In this document: positions 27,756-37,632 of the stretch, in pieces | Layout of the letters: each line of letters begins with the position of its first letter | Numbering within the stretch: position 1 is the first letter of the stretch | NCBI RefSeq assembly: GCF_002087335.1 | Contig: NZ_MWVJ01000008.1 | Location: forward strand, 1-64,000 | Direction: 5' to 3' | DNA: 64,000 bases | From: Pseudophaeobacter leonis | GTDB lineage: Bacteria > Pseudomonadota > Alphaproteobacteria > Rhodobacterales > Rhodobacteraceae | Notes under the pieces: generated by a model | Seen by the model: the letters and a program-made list of their open reading frames with translations, nothing else | Told to the model about the DNA's origin: nothing | The model's database searches: none | Position numbers and translations under genes: made by a program

Positions 27756-28286
27756 ATGATCGCTAAATTACTTCCAGTCATATTGTTGATTATCGGAACT
27801 GGAGCAGGGATCGGTGCTGGCATCATGCTGGCACCCGCCCCCGCACCAGAGGTCGCCAAAAGCTCTGGCGATGACATGAGCGACGATATTGATCATTCAG
27901 AAGACGAGGAAGCCTCTCAAGACGAGGGAGAGGTCGACATGGACTCGCTTGGTCCGAACCCGAACCGGGAATACATCAAAATCCCCAACCAGTTCGTTGT
28001 TCCGGTGGTTGAACGTGACAGCCTGTCGTCGCTTGTGGTGATCTCGCTCAGTCTCGAAGCAAAAACCGGTTTGAGTGAAAAAATCCACCTTTATGAGCCC
28101 AAACTCCGCGATGCCTTTCTGCAGGTGCTGTTTGATCATGCCAACATGGGTGGTTTCCGGGGCGCCTTTACCCGGTCTGATGTGCTCAACCCTTTGCGCA
28201 CAGCCCTGCGCGAAGCAGCCCAGCGTGAACTGGGCAAAAGCGTCTACGATGTTCTGATCGTCGAGATTTCGCGTCAGGACGTCTGA
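27756..28286 (+). CDS. FliL-like flagellar basal-body-associated protein, acidic linker
   Basis: A 176-residue protein with one N-terminal membrane anchor (about residues 5-26). A strongly acidic linker follows (about residues 38-62, mostly Asp, Glu and Ser), then a domain with the FliL-like pattern VVISLSLEAK ... KLRDAFLQVLFDHAN ... VYDVLIVEISRQDV. It is the second FliL-family protein in the window; the other lies at 38103-38627. Last gene of the flgB operon, followed by a strong terminator. It may act near the stator or at the L/P-ring; the role is inferred. Confidence 0.65.
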   Translation: MIAKLLPVILLIIGTGAGIGAGIMLAPAPAPEVAKSSGDDMSDDIDHSEDEEASQDEGEVDMDSLGPNPNREYIKIPNQFVVPVVERDSLSSLVVISLSLEAKTGLSEKIHLYEPKLRDAFLQVLFDHANMGGFRGAFTRSDVLNPLRTALREAAQRELGKSVYDVLIVEISRQDV

Positions 28287-28302
28287 GCGCGCCCCAAATA
28301 CC

Positions 28303-28374
28303 GCCCGCTGTTGCCAAAGAGCGGGCTCATACAACACAACGCCAGGGTCTGACATGTTCAGATGCTGGCGTTGT
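28303..28374 (+). terminator. Terminator region of the flgB-fliL-like operon
   Basis: A seven-pair hairpin (28303-28309 with 28320-28326) is followed by a strong one: ten pairs acaacgccag with ctggcgttgt (28336-28345 and 28365-28374), an inner tctga/tcaga stem, and then GGTTTT. The second is the likely terminator. Confidence 0.85.
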
Positions 28375-28624
28375 GGTTTTAAAACAGTCAACGCGCGGGG
28401 GCCTGCCCCGACCTCAAAATCCCGGGCCTGTTTGACTGAGTGGTCTGTTTACATGACTGGACTGGTTGACCGGGTGGACTGTCACGCGCGCCTGAAAGAC
28501 CTGGCGCGGAATTCGCCAGAGCAGGCAGCCCCGGACAGAGCCCTGCTAAATCCGCGCCGCCATAGTCTGCACCAAAAAAACTGGCACCAAAAACAGTCTG
28601 GCACCAAAAAACTCAAAACAAAAA
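28375..28624. other. Spacer without genes; short tandem repeats
   Basis: No convincing gene is seen between the two operon ends. The stretch contains three diverged copies of a 16-17 bp unit ctggcaccaaaaa-(c/a)xx at 28565-28614 and a looser repeat of tgactgg/tggtctg words around 28434-28482. Confidence 0.6.
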
Positions 28625-28649
28625 AGGAGGTGGTTTCCCACCCCCTCCT
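28625..28649 (-). terminator. Intrinsic terminator of the flhA-fliR-flhB operon
   Basis: Read on the minus strand, a GGAGG-rich stem pairs with CCACCTCC around GAAA and is followed by six T. It lies 28 bp past the fliJ-like stop. Confidence 0.8.
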
Positions 28650-28676
28650 AAACCGCATCTGAGCGGGATGTCCGGT

Positions 28677-29081
28677 TCAGAATTGCAGCAGTTGCTCTTC
28701 TAAAGACTTGGCCCGGGCTGTCTTTATCCGGAGCTTCTCGGTCTGCGCCATCTCCCCCACGGCCGTTTTGCGACCAAAGGTCTTACGCAAACGGTCCATC
28801 GCCATCAGTTTGCGGGCTGTGACCTGCGCCAACTGCATGTTGAGATTTCGCCGCGCGCCGGTGTGCCAGCCCTGCCAAAGCAAATCCGCACCCAAGGCCT
28901 TCATCGGGATATCCTTGTCCACGTCCTGACGCGCACTGGAGACCTGCTCCTCCAGCTTGGACAACTGCCCCCGCAGGCGTGCTTCGTGATCCAGGATCGG
29001 TTTGATCTTGGCATGTTCCCTCAGATACTGCGCCTCTGTTACCGCAGCCATCTGCTGTAGCATTGCCATTTTCTGTTTCAT
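28677..29081 (-). CDS. Coiled-coil protein of the export operon, candidate FliJ
   Basis: A 134-residue, highly charged, almost wholly helical protein with no membrane segment or signal peptide; the heptad pattern is clear around residues 10-55 and 85-134. I do not recognise a family by sequence. Length, coiled-coil character and its place right after flhB (overlapping it by one base) fit FliJ/YscO, the stalk of the export ATPase, which has no other candidate in the window. FliJ is poorly conserved in sequence, so this is an inference. Confidence 0.5.
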   Translation of the reverse strand: MKQKMAMLQQMAAVTEAQYLREHAKIKPILDHEARLRGQLSKLEEQVSSARQDVDKDIPMKALGADLLWQGWHTGARRNLNMQLAQVTARKLMAMDRLRKTFGRKTAVGEMAQTEKLRIKTARAKSLEEQLLQF

Positions 29082-30159
29082 CAGATCCCTCCTTTGGCCC
29101 GCAGGCGCCTCTCTTCGGCAAACCGGATCGCGGCCGCCACCGGCGCAAAATGCTCTTCTTCAACTTCCTCACCAATCCCGATCGTCGCATAGAGCGCCCG
29201 CGCGGTTGGCGGGTCACTATGGATCGGGATCGCATTCTCATTGGCAATGCGCCGGATGGTTGCAGCCACCTCATCGACACCTTTGGCGACACAGATCGGC
29301 GCAGTTCCAGCGCCACCTTCCCACTTTAGCGCCACCGCGTAGTGGGTCGGGTTAACAATCACAACGCTCGCCTCCGGCACCGATGCCATCATCTGGCCCA
29401 TGGCGATTTCCATCGCTTTCTGACGGCGCTTGCCCTTCATATGTGGGTCACCCTCAGATTCCTTGTTTTCGTCCTCGATCTCTTTGCGCGACATCATGTT
29501 TTTGCGGCGGTGTTGTCATGTTGGAAAATCGCATCCACCACCCCGATCATCATCGAGATCAGCATAGCAATCACCATGAATTCCATGCCCAGCTCAGCCA
29601 GCATTTGAATCACGGAAAATGCGCCGGTCGCCGCCGAGGCAATCATCTCGGGCATCCGGTAGTTGAGATAGACACCAAGACACATTGAATAAAGGATCAG
29701 CTTGACGGTGCTTTTGCCGAATTCAAACAGTCCGGCCCGGCCAAACTTGTTCTTGGCATTCGAGACGATCGATATGCGCGACATTTTGGGCTCAAGCTTG
29801 GTTGGTGCGAAAACCATTGCCTTTTGCCCGATGATCGACAGCAAAACCAACACAAAGGGGATCATGAACAACGGGAGCAGCGGCCTGACGAGCGCGGCAA
29901 TCATACCGCCTGTGGGCGGTGTCGCATTGTCCGAGAACATCTGTTTTGCGAGCCGCTCTGGCTGATCTATTATCGACATCAAAACCGTGCCGACCCCGGT
30001 TACAATTTCATGACCCGACGCATAAAAAGCGATCACCATCCCCATATAGGCCGCAGCGACCGAAAGGTCCGTCGATTTGGCAACTTCACCCTTGTCACGG
30101 GCCTTTTTCAGCTTTGTTTCCGTTGGCTCATATGACTTATCTGAGTCGTCGTCGCTCAT
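29081..30159 (-). pseudogene. flhB: Flagellar export switch protein FlhB, frame broken
   Basis: Export-gate component that switches substrate specificity. The N-terminal half has four membrane segments and the KTEKPTxKKxxxARxKGEVA-type start (here PTETKLKKARDKGEVAKS). The cytoplasmic half contains the autocleavage site NPTH in VIVNPTHYAVAL. The frame breaks near 29515: IFQHD should continue HRRKNMMSRKEIEDENKESEGDP, found one frame over. Adding one base gives 359 residues, the normal length. It overlaps fliR by four bases. Confidence 0.88.
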
Positions 30160-30935
30160 TGCAGCCGGCCTCCGGGGTTGGAGAAGAAGGTCATCAGCTC
30201 ACGCATCCAAACGTCCAGGATCATCGGGCTTGCGACCATCAGGATAAACAAGCCGCCAAAGGTGATCACCGGCGCACCAATAAAAACCACCATCAGCTGC
30301 GGCATGGCGCGGTTGATCACGCCAAGGGTCAGGTTGTAGATCACCGACATGATGAGAAAAGGCGCGGCCAGGGTGAAGGCCATGTAAAAGGTCTTGGCAA
30401 AACGGTTAACACCCCATTCAGAGAACACCCCAGGCTCTGGATACTCTCCTACCGGAAAGATCTGATAGGAATAGATCAGGAATTCCGCCACCCGCACATG
30501 CAGCCCCATCATCACCGCCAGGGCCAGGCCGGAAATCAGCAGAACCCCGCCAATGGCCGGGAGAGAATCGGCGCCGATATTGCCCAAAACCTGCGAGAGT
30601 GACGTGGTTTGTGCGGCAATGGTCCCTGCTATCTGTAATCCCATGATGAACAGCCGCACGCTCATCCCCAAAGCCAGACCAATCACCGCTTCGCTGGCGG
30701 CCAGACTGGCAAAGTGCAGCGGAGTCTCCGGTTCCGGGAACCGCGACAGCGCGGGCGCCACGACAAAGGTGAAAGCAACCGCAATCGCCACCTTTATCTG
30801 CATCGGAACATATTGCTCGCCAAACGCGGGCAGCACCGCGGCCATCGCCCCCACCCGCAAAAAGACAATGGCAAAATGCCAGAAACTCGCCCCAAGAAAA
30901 GCCTGCAGCTCTGGAGGAATTTCCAACAGGTTCAT
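30156..30935 (-). CDS. fliR: Flagellar export gate protein FliR
   Basis: Inner-membrane export-gate subunit, 259 residues with about six hydrophobic segments. The FliR pattern (FWHFAIVFLRVGAMAAVLPAFGE near residues 19-41, and NLTLGVINRAMPQLMVVFIGAPV near 206-228) is clear. It overlaps flhA and flhB by four bases each, suggesting coupled translation. Confidence 0.93.
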   Translation of the reverse strand: MNLLEIPPELQAFLGASFWHFAIVFLRVGAMAAVLPAFGEQYVPMQIKVAIAVAFTFVVAPALSRFPEPETPLHFASLAASEAVIGLALGMSVRLFIMGLQIAGTIAAQTTSLSQVLGNIGADSLPAIGGVLLISGLALAVMMGLHVRVAEFLIYSYQIFPVGEYPEPGVFSEWGVNRFAKTFYMAFTLAAPFLIMSVIYNLTLGVINRAMPQLMVVFIGAPVITFGGLFILMVASPMILDVWMRELMTFFSNPGGRLQ

Positions 30936-33050
30936 GCGGCAACCATTCCCACCAGCGCCGGGCGCGCTTCCAGGCCAATTTCCTCGAAGGACAGGAGCGG
31001 ATTGGTAAGGCCGCGTGACTTTAGAATGGTCCGCAGATAGCGACGGCGGCGGGTCGAGGTCACCACAGCGGCATGGACGCCCTGTTCGGTCACCAGGTTG
31101 AGACGATCACTCAGACCCTCTGCCAGGCGATTGAACATATCCGGTGGCAGGGCAACATCAAGGTTACCACCGCTCACATCCACCTGATACGTCGAGAAGG
31201 TATCTTCCCATTCCGGTGCCAATTGAATGAGCGGGATGGTGCCATCCGCACGCTTCATCTCTGCCACCAGCTGGAAGCCAAGACGCTGACGCACATGCTC
31301 ACAGATAATTTCTGGCTGGGTGGAGTGAATGCGGGCTTCTGCAATGCCTTCGAGGATCAGCGGGATGTTCCGGATCGAGACCCGCTCCTCCAGCAACAGA
31401 CGCAGCACAGAGTGCAGTGTATCCAGCGGCACCTTGTCCGGCACCAGATCATCCAGAAGTTTGCGGTTGGCCTCGGCGCGGAAGGGGTCGGAAAGTTCTG
31501 TCATTTCATTGAGCAGCCGGAGCAGGGATTTAAAGGTCAGCAAGCGGGCAAAGTTCTGCTTGATGACTTCCAGCAGATGCGTCGCCAGAATTTCCGGAGG
31601 GGTAACCACGGTGGCCCCGGCCAAAACAGCATCTTGCTGTTGCGCCGCGCCAATCCAACGCGCAGGTGCGCCATAGACCGGCTCTGTCACATCTGTGCCG
31701 GGGGGGAGTGCTTCGTGATTGTCAGGCATCAGCGCCAGAACCATGTCCGGATGCAGCGTACCGCGGACCTGTTCGACGCCCTGAACCTTGACGACATAGG
31801 TGCCCCGTTCCAGATCCGCCTGATCCGTGAGACGGATTTCGGGCAGGATCAGACCAAAGCTGGTCGCAATGTGAGTCCGCATATTGGCGATACGCGCGTC
31901 CAGGCCAGTGCCGGCATCCAGAACCATGCTCACCAGATCAGGCGCAAATTCCAGGTGCAGATCGTCGAGATCCAGAATATCCCCCAGCGCCTTGGTTGGC
32001 GTTGGATTGGCGGTTTCTTCCATCTCGTCCTCGACCTCGGCGTCTTGCTTAGAATTGAGGTTCACCTGGATCCGATAGGCAGCAAAACCCAGAACTGCGC
32101 CCCCAATCATGAAAGGCAGAAAGGGAAGGCCTGGCACCAGCGCAAACAACAACATCAACACAGCAACCGTGACCAAGGGCAGCGGGGTGCTTGCCAAACT
32201 GATCCTTCAGGGCAATATCTGTCGCCCCTGTGGCACCACCACGGGCCAGAAGCAAAGCCGCAGCAATCGAAATGATCACCGATGGGATCTGCGAGACAAG
32301 CCCGTCCCCAACCGTCAGGATCGCATAGGTTTCAAAGGCCGCTGAGACTGGCATTCCCTGCACCAGAACCCCCATCGCCAGACCCATGACCAGGTTCAAC
32401 AGGGTAATGAGCAGACCGGCAATCGCGTCGCCTTTGACAAATTTCGAGGCCCCGTCCAGCGAGCCAAAGAAGGTGGTCTCCTTCTGATCATTCTCGCGAC
32501 GTGCCTTGGCCGTGGCGTGGTCAATGGCGCCAGCCGCCATGTCGGCATCAATCGCCATCTGTTTGCCCGGCATACCATCAAGCGCAAAACGTGCGCCCAC
32601 TTCGGCCATCCGGGCGGCACCCTTGTTGATCACCATGAAGTTCACGATCAGCAGAACCCCAAAGGTCACCAGTCCCAAAAAGACGCTGCCGCCCATGACG
32701 AACTGGGCAAACCCCTGAATAACATCACCAGCCGCATCGGTCCCGGTATGCCCCTGGTGAATGATCAATTTGGTTGATGAGATGTTCAGCGACAACCGCA
32801 GCATCAGCGAGGCCAGCAGAATCGTCGGGAACGACGAGAAATCCAACGGTTTCTCGATGAACAATGTGATGGTGAAGATCAGAATCGCCAGTCCAAAAGA
32901 AACGGCAAGACCCACGTCCAGTACCCAGGCTGGCATCGGCAAGATCATCATCACAATGATCGCCATCAGGGCCAGCGCCAAAAGCACGGTCGGGCTAAAA
33001 AGCTGTTGAGCTGTAAGTTTAGGCACAATGTTTCTCTTGTTCTGGAGCAT
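30932..33050 (-). pseudogene. flhA: Flagellar export protein FlhA, frame broken
   Basis: Largest export-gate subunit: an N-terminal domain with about eight membrane segments and a C-terminal cytoplasmic domain that docks substrates. The FHIPEP-type signature region is seen as VGARFALDGMPGKQMAIDADMAAGAID near residues 145-172. The frame breaks near 32185 in a GGGG run (CCCC on the coding strand): QFGKH continues PLPLVTVAVLMLLFALVPG one frame over. Removing one base gives 705 residues, standard for FlhA. First gene of the minus-strand unit flhA-fliR-flhB-fliJ-like. Confidence 0.9.
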
Positions 33051-33481
33051 TCAGGCTGCTGTTTTTGGCAAAGCATGGAGAGATGCACAAAAGTCCCCCA
33101 CTGTGCGTGAGGTGATCGGGCAAGGCCGATCGCGCCGGAAAAAAGGCTGGGGAGTAAGACCCCGGCTGAGCCTTTGCAAAAGCCAGGGTAAAGGCCTTTG
33201 TAAAAGGCAGGGCAAAATGCTGGGCAAAAGCCGGGTCAAAAGGTTGGGCAAAGGCCGCGCCGGCCCTGTTCGGGGCCAAAAATCCCCGCATCAATGCGTG
33301 CCTTAGCGCCTTTAGCGCCTGCAGCCATAAGGCCAGGGCGCTGTATTCATAGGGCATCGACCACCGCATGCGCGGGTCTGTCATTCTGATATCTATCGGC
33401 ATTCTGCCTGTCCAATCGCGGATTCTTCCAAAATCCAAATTAGGTTCAGACAGTTGACAAAGGGTTATCATTAACCACAAA
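33051..33481 (-). promoter_or_regulatory. flhA upstream region with degenerate GGGCAAAA repeats
   Basis: No gene is supported in this 430-bp stretch. From 33171 to 33256 it holds about seven diverged copies of a word close to GGGCAAAAGSC spaced 11-24 bp. At 33463-33476 there is a near-palindrome GGTTA-TCAT-TAACC that could be an operator. Open frames crossing it on either strand have only repeat-like composition (Lys/Gly on one strand, Phe/Ala on the other), so I do not call them genes. Confidence 0.45.
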
Positions 33482-33503
33482 GGCCGCCCGGAATGGGGCG
33501 GCC
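33482..33503 (-). terminator. Terminator of the fliL-motA operon
   Basis: An eight-pair stem (ggccgccc with gggcggcc) with a six-base loop, followed on the minus strand by TTTGTGG. It lies 46 bp past the end of the large repeat-protein gene. Confidence 0.75.
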
Positions 33504-33548
33504 CTGAGACGATCAGATCAGAGAGACTCTGCCCTCCGCGCTGCGGGG

Positions 33549-36068
33549 TTATTCCGCAGCTGCATTCTCTGTTGGCGTAACGCGGCTCAACAAGTCTGCG
33601 ATATTGCCACGTGTGCCAATACTGCTCTCGACCAGAGCCCGCGCATGGGCCAGCGGAGACAGGCCTTCGGGATCCTTGCTTGTCTTGGAGATCTCGCTGG
33701 TCACAGTCGCGACCTGGCCAAAGGGAGCATCCTCTGCCGGGACCCTTGTCTCGATCGCATCCAGATTCTCGGAATGCCAGAACCCACGCGCTGCCGCATT
33801 CATATCTTCTTCGACCAGCATATATTCCCCGGAGCGACTGAACTCACCATTGCGCCACAGCGCTTCGGCACGCATCCGGTTGGCGCGCGAGCCTTCCAGT
33901 CCCATCAGCTCAACAAGCGCGTTATGGGGCTTGCCCAGCGCCAAAGCTGTCTCGGCCATCATCAGGCGGCGCTCTTTGTTTTCAGGCTCCAGCGCAAGCT
34001 TTTGCAACAGAGATTGTGCCTGTTCGGCAAACCCCAGATCCAACAGACGCCGCGCCATGATTTCCGCAACAGCAGCCGCTTCGGCTGAGCTGGACTGCCG
34101 TGCAAAGGCAAGACCATAGTGCAGGAAAGTAACGTCATCCGCCCGTTCGGTCAGCAGGGTCATCAGGGGTTCCATCACATCGGCCCGAGCGGCGGGGCCC
34201 TCATGTTTGGAAATTTGTGGCAACTCTTCCAAAGCCTGGGCAAATTGTCCTGTCAGGGCCAGAGACACCACTCCGGCCCTGAGCAGACGCATGCCCAACT
34301 CGTTTTCCCGGCTTTCCAGCTCATAAGATGCAGTCAGCTCCGGCACATCCGGCGAAATCGCCTTGCGTTCCTTGTAGCTGAGGTTGATCAGATCAATCAA
34401 AGCAGAGGGCGCGCTCTCGGTACGTTCAGCCACCTCTTCGGTCAGCTTTTCGGCAACCAGCTCGGTATCGCCTTCCAACTCGGCAATAGCCGCCTCTGCA
34501 AGATGAATTTCGGGAACATATTCCATGCCAGTCCGGAGACCGACCGCAAAATTGCCTCGGCAACGTGCAGGTCTCCGGCCTTGGCAAACAAGGAGCTGAG
34601 CTGGGGGCCAAAATTCACCCGCAAGTGCACAGGCAATTTTGCAAAGGTCTGCTGGATCGCATCTGTATTAGCAGTTTTACGAATGTTGTCATCCGCCAGC
34701 GCCGCCCAAAACGCAGCAGCGCCATCACAGCCCTGCTGTCCCGAAAATGGGTGGTTTATCCCAAGAGACTCACCGTCCAGAAGGTCAGCCATCGCCAGCA
34801 GCATGGCCTGCTTTTTCGAAGGAACAGGGTCTGCGGGCAGCATTGTCAGCATTGCGCGCGCCTCTGCACCAAATCCGAAATAGAGATATAGCTTTGCAAG
34901 CGCGCGTACGCTGGCTGGGTTAATATCGTCAAATTCACGCACCAGGGCGGCCCGCATCGGACCAAGCTGATCCGCGAAAGGCTCGTCACTTCCCCAGCTG
35001 TGGATTGCCAGCCTGCGATCGGGCAGACAGTGGTCATTGGTGGAATCTTTGGGATTTCTCTCTGCAACCAGCCCCGTCTCGCGGTCAATGGCCGAGGTCA
35101 CCGAGATATTATCAAGCGGGTTCAGGGGCCGGTCAGACCGTCCCAACAGCTCCAGCGCCCGGCCACCCTCGGATTCGGGCCTGTCCGCCAAAGCGATGTC
35201 CACCAGGCCCTGGTTTGCAGCCCGGCCAATCTGCTGTAGCAGGCGGCTCTCGGACGCATTTACCGTCGCGGCGCGGGAGGTCTCTTCCAGGTCGATCAAA
35301 AGATTTACTTCGGGCAAATCCGCAGGGGCGGCATCCGCCTCGTTTGAGGCCAGATCGGTCGTGACCTCTGGCTCCTCTGTCTGGGGTTGGTTCAACCCAA
35401 GCTCTGCATCCAGTCCGGCCGCCAGAACCGCAGAGCCACGCGATCCAACCGGCTCAGGTTCTACCATTCTGGCAGAACCGGCTGCAATTTCATTTGTTGT
35501 CTCGGCTGGCGGCTCGGGCTCCGCTGGCTGACGCGCTGTATCAGCCGAGCCAGGCGTGACGACCGACTTTAGATTCAGCGCAAAGCGGGCATCTGCAATG
35601 GCTCCCTGCGACAGGTTGAACCGGTAGCCTGCCGGGGACGGCGGCGTGCGTGCAGGCTCCACCGGTTGACCCAGCGACAAGCTGCCAAGACTGGCCTGCA
35701 CTGGCGCTCCATTCCCATCGGCAATATCAAGAACCAGATAGCCATCTCTTTGCAGATATGAGCTGATCTCGCAGTCACAGCCAAGCTCCAGCCGCAAAGG
35801 CTGGCCTGCGCCATTTTGTGACAGCGCCTGCAGACGATCCCGCGGGATCAGGTCAAACACCCGCGAGGTATCAAATACCGCAGCAGGCGAATTAATTTTC
35901 AGGCTTGCGGCACGCCCCGATTGGTCAAGCGCACTGGACGCCATCGGGCAGGCGCATGACCAGGCGTGAGAAGCCATCGTGTTCCCCGGAACGGGTCACA
36001 ATAGTCTGGGCCTGGGCTGAGCCTGCCGCCATTCCGAGGGCGGCTATCGCAAATGCGCGCGAAATCAT
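33549..36068 (-). pseudogene. Large secreted TPR-like protein of the stator operon, frame broken twice
   Basis: Family not recognised by name; a conserved type beside motA in related bacteria is expected but cannot be checked here. The restored product is about 839 residues: signal peptide (1-20, ending AQA), a beta-rich N-terminal domain resembling AMIN-type envelope domains (TRSGEHDGFSRLVMRLPDG onward), an acidic proline-rich linker (about 130-230), and a long alpha-helical half with TPR-like repeats (AEQAQSLLQKLALEPENKERR, ALALGKPHNALVELMGLE). Frame breaks lie near 35940 and 34530; together they cancel. The ATG at 36068 overlaps the motA stop. It may be a periplasmic stator partner like rhizobial MotC (inference). 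Confidence 0.6.
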
Positions 36069-36934
36069 GCTGCGTCCTGTTTTACCGATCTGAGGGCTTC
36101 TGCCAGTTCAGAGAAGCCAGGGCGAATATGCGAAGGTGTATTCTGGCGGCCAACGTCGATGCAGATGGCGGCCGCATGGTTGTGAAGGTTCGCAACCAGA
36201 ACTTCGCGGATGAGTTTATAGAAGTGAGAGTCTTCTTCGGTGATGGTTTTCACCTTGTCGGCAAAAGGTCCCACCAGGCCATAGGCCAGAAAAATCCCCA
36301 GGAATGTCCCGACAAGCGCGCCACCAATCATCTTACCCAGAACCTCTGGTGGCTGGTCGATTGAGGCCATGGTCTTGATAACACCCATAACAGCCGCAAC
36401 AATCCCCAGCGCCGGAAGGCCATCCGCCATCACCTGCAGAGCATGGCTGGAGTGCATGGCATGGTGGTGATTGGCCTCCATGCGTTTCTCCAGCACCTCT
36501 TCCACCTGATGCGGGTCGTCATAGTTCATCGACGCCGAGCGCATGGTGTCACAAATCAGGTTCACCGCCTCGCTGTCCGCCAGGATTTTGGGATACTTGT
36601 TGAAGACGGTCGAGTTCTCAGGGTCCTCGATGTGCTGTTCCACCTCAACCGGGTTGGCCCGGGCAATGCGGATCAGCGAGAACAACAGGCAAAGCAGATC
36701 CCGGTAGTCATCGGACTTCCATTTGGCGCCTTTGAACACCTTTCCGAGATCCTTGATAGCATGCTTGATGCTACTCATGTCGTTGCTGATCATGAAGGTA
36801 CCCACGGCCGCGCCACCGATAATCATCATCTCAAATGGAAGCGCTTTAAGAATAATACCCATCTTGCCACCAGCAAGAATGTAACCGCCGAAAACCATGA
36901 CAAAAATTACGACGATGCCAGCTAAACCGATCAT
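36065..36934 (-). CDS. motA: Flagellar stator protein MotA
   Basis: Proton-channel stator subunit, 289 residues, with four membrane segments (about 1-25, 30-50, 168-190, 200-225) and a large cytoplasmic loop. The loop carries charged residues that normally contact FliG; MEANHHHAMHSSHALQVMADGLPALGIVAAVMGVIKTM marks the MotA core and its third membrane segment. It is separated from motB, which lies alone at 47946-48779. Confidence 0.93.
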   Translation of the reverse strand: MIGLAGIVVIFVMVFGGYILAGGKMGIILKALPFEMMIIGGAAVGTFMISNDMSSIKHAIKDLGKVFKGAKWKSDDYRDLLCLLFSLIRIARANPVEVEQHIEDPENSTVFNKYPKILADSEAVNLICDTMRSASMNYDDPHQVEEVLEKRMEANHHHAMHSSHALQVMADGLPALGIVAAVMGVIKTMASIDQPPEVLGKMIGGALVGTFLGIFLAYGLVGPFADKVKTITEEDSHFYKLIREVLVANLHNHAAAICIDVGRQNTPSHIRPGFSELAEALRSVKQDAA

Positions 36935-37011
36935 GCGGCCACTCCAAATCTAATTTCTTTATATGAGCTTAGGCGAGTCGGATTAAGAAAGCCTGAGCAC
37001 CAGAGCTCAAG

Positions 37012-37632
37012 TTATTCCTTGGGGACGTCGCTGTTGCGGCCAGCCATGACAACACTGATTGTATAGGCAGCTTCAGGGCTCAGCCCGGCCATGATTCCCG
37101 CCGCAGCCTCTGGGCGCATACGGCCCAGAAAACCGGCTGCAAAATTCGGATCCATCTCTTCAAAAAGAGCTGCCGATTCTTTTGGCTTCATCCGCTCATA
37201 AACCGTGGTCAGGCGCTCAACATCAGCCGCTGTGGCACCATCCGCCAGGGCGAGGGTCGAACGCAGCTCGTCCTCTGCAAGCTCCAGAGCCGCAAGTTTG
37301 CGGTCAATCGCCTCATCTGCGAGTCCCAGGGCCTTCATACGGTCTTCGATTTCAGCCTCGCGCAGAGCAAGAGCCGCTTCGCGTTCCTTAAAGGCCGCCA
37401 GCATCGCCTGCAATTCAGCCGAAGAGGGCATGCTTTTGCTTTTCAGCGATCCATCCGCAGTGGCCGTTTCGGCTTTTTGGTCGTTGATATTTGAAACTTC
37501 CCGCGCGATCGCCGGACCTGCTTCCATACCCAGGCGCACCAGCGCGGACCCCATCAGTAGCAGAGACAGCATCATCAAGGTGCTGCTGCGGCTGCGTCCG
37601 GACTTATCTACCTTGGCTTTCTTGCTCATCAC
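37012..37632 (-). CDS. motE: MotE-like protein with MgtE-N-type domain
   Basis: A 206-residue protein with one N-terminal membrane segment or uncleaved signal (about residues 18-42) and a coiled-coil region (about 72-130, rich in Ala, Glu and Leu). The C-terminal domain has the MgtE-N-like pattern VYERMKPKESAALFEEMDPNFAAGFLGRMRPEAAAGIMAGL. This matches the MotE family; in Sinorhizobium MotE is a periplasmic chaperone for MotC. Overlaps the upstream gene by four bases and lies 77 bp before motA. Confidence 0.72.
   Translation of the reverse strand: MMSKKAKVDKSGRSRSSTLMMLSLLLMGSALVRLGMEAGPAIAREVSNINDQKAETATADGSLKSKSMPSSAELQAMLAAFKEREAALALREAEIEDRMKALGLADEAIDRKLAALELAEDELRSTLALADGATAADVERLTTVYERMKPKESAALFEEMDPNFAAGFLGRMRPEAAAGIMAGLSPEAAYTISVVMAGRNSDVPKE

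Noticed and set aside
28354..28662. 102-codon plus-strand frame in the spacer after the fliL-like gene
   Set aside because: Begins inside a terminator hairpin and runs through another; no ribosome-binding site.
33019..33480. A 153-codon open frame on the minus strand upstream of flhA
   Set aside because: Its composition simply follows the GGGCAAAA repeat tract, it has no ribosome-binding site, and it overlaps the flhA start.
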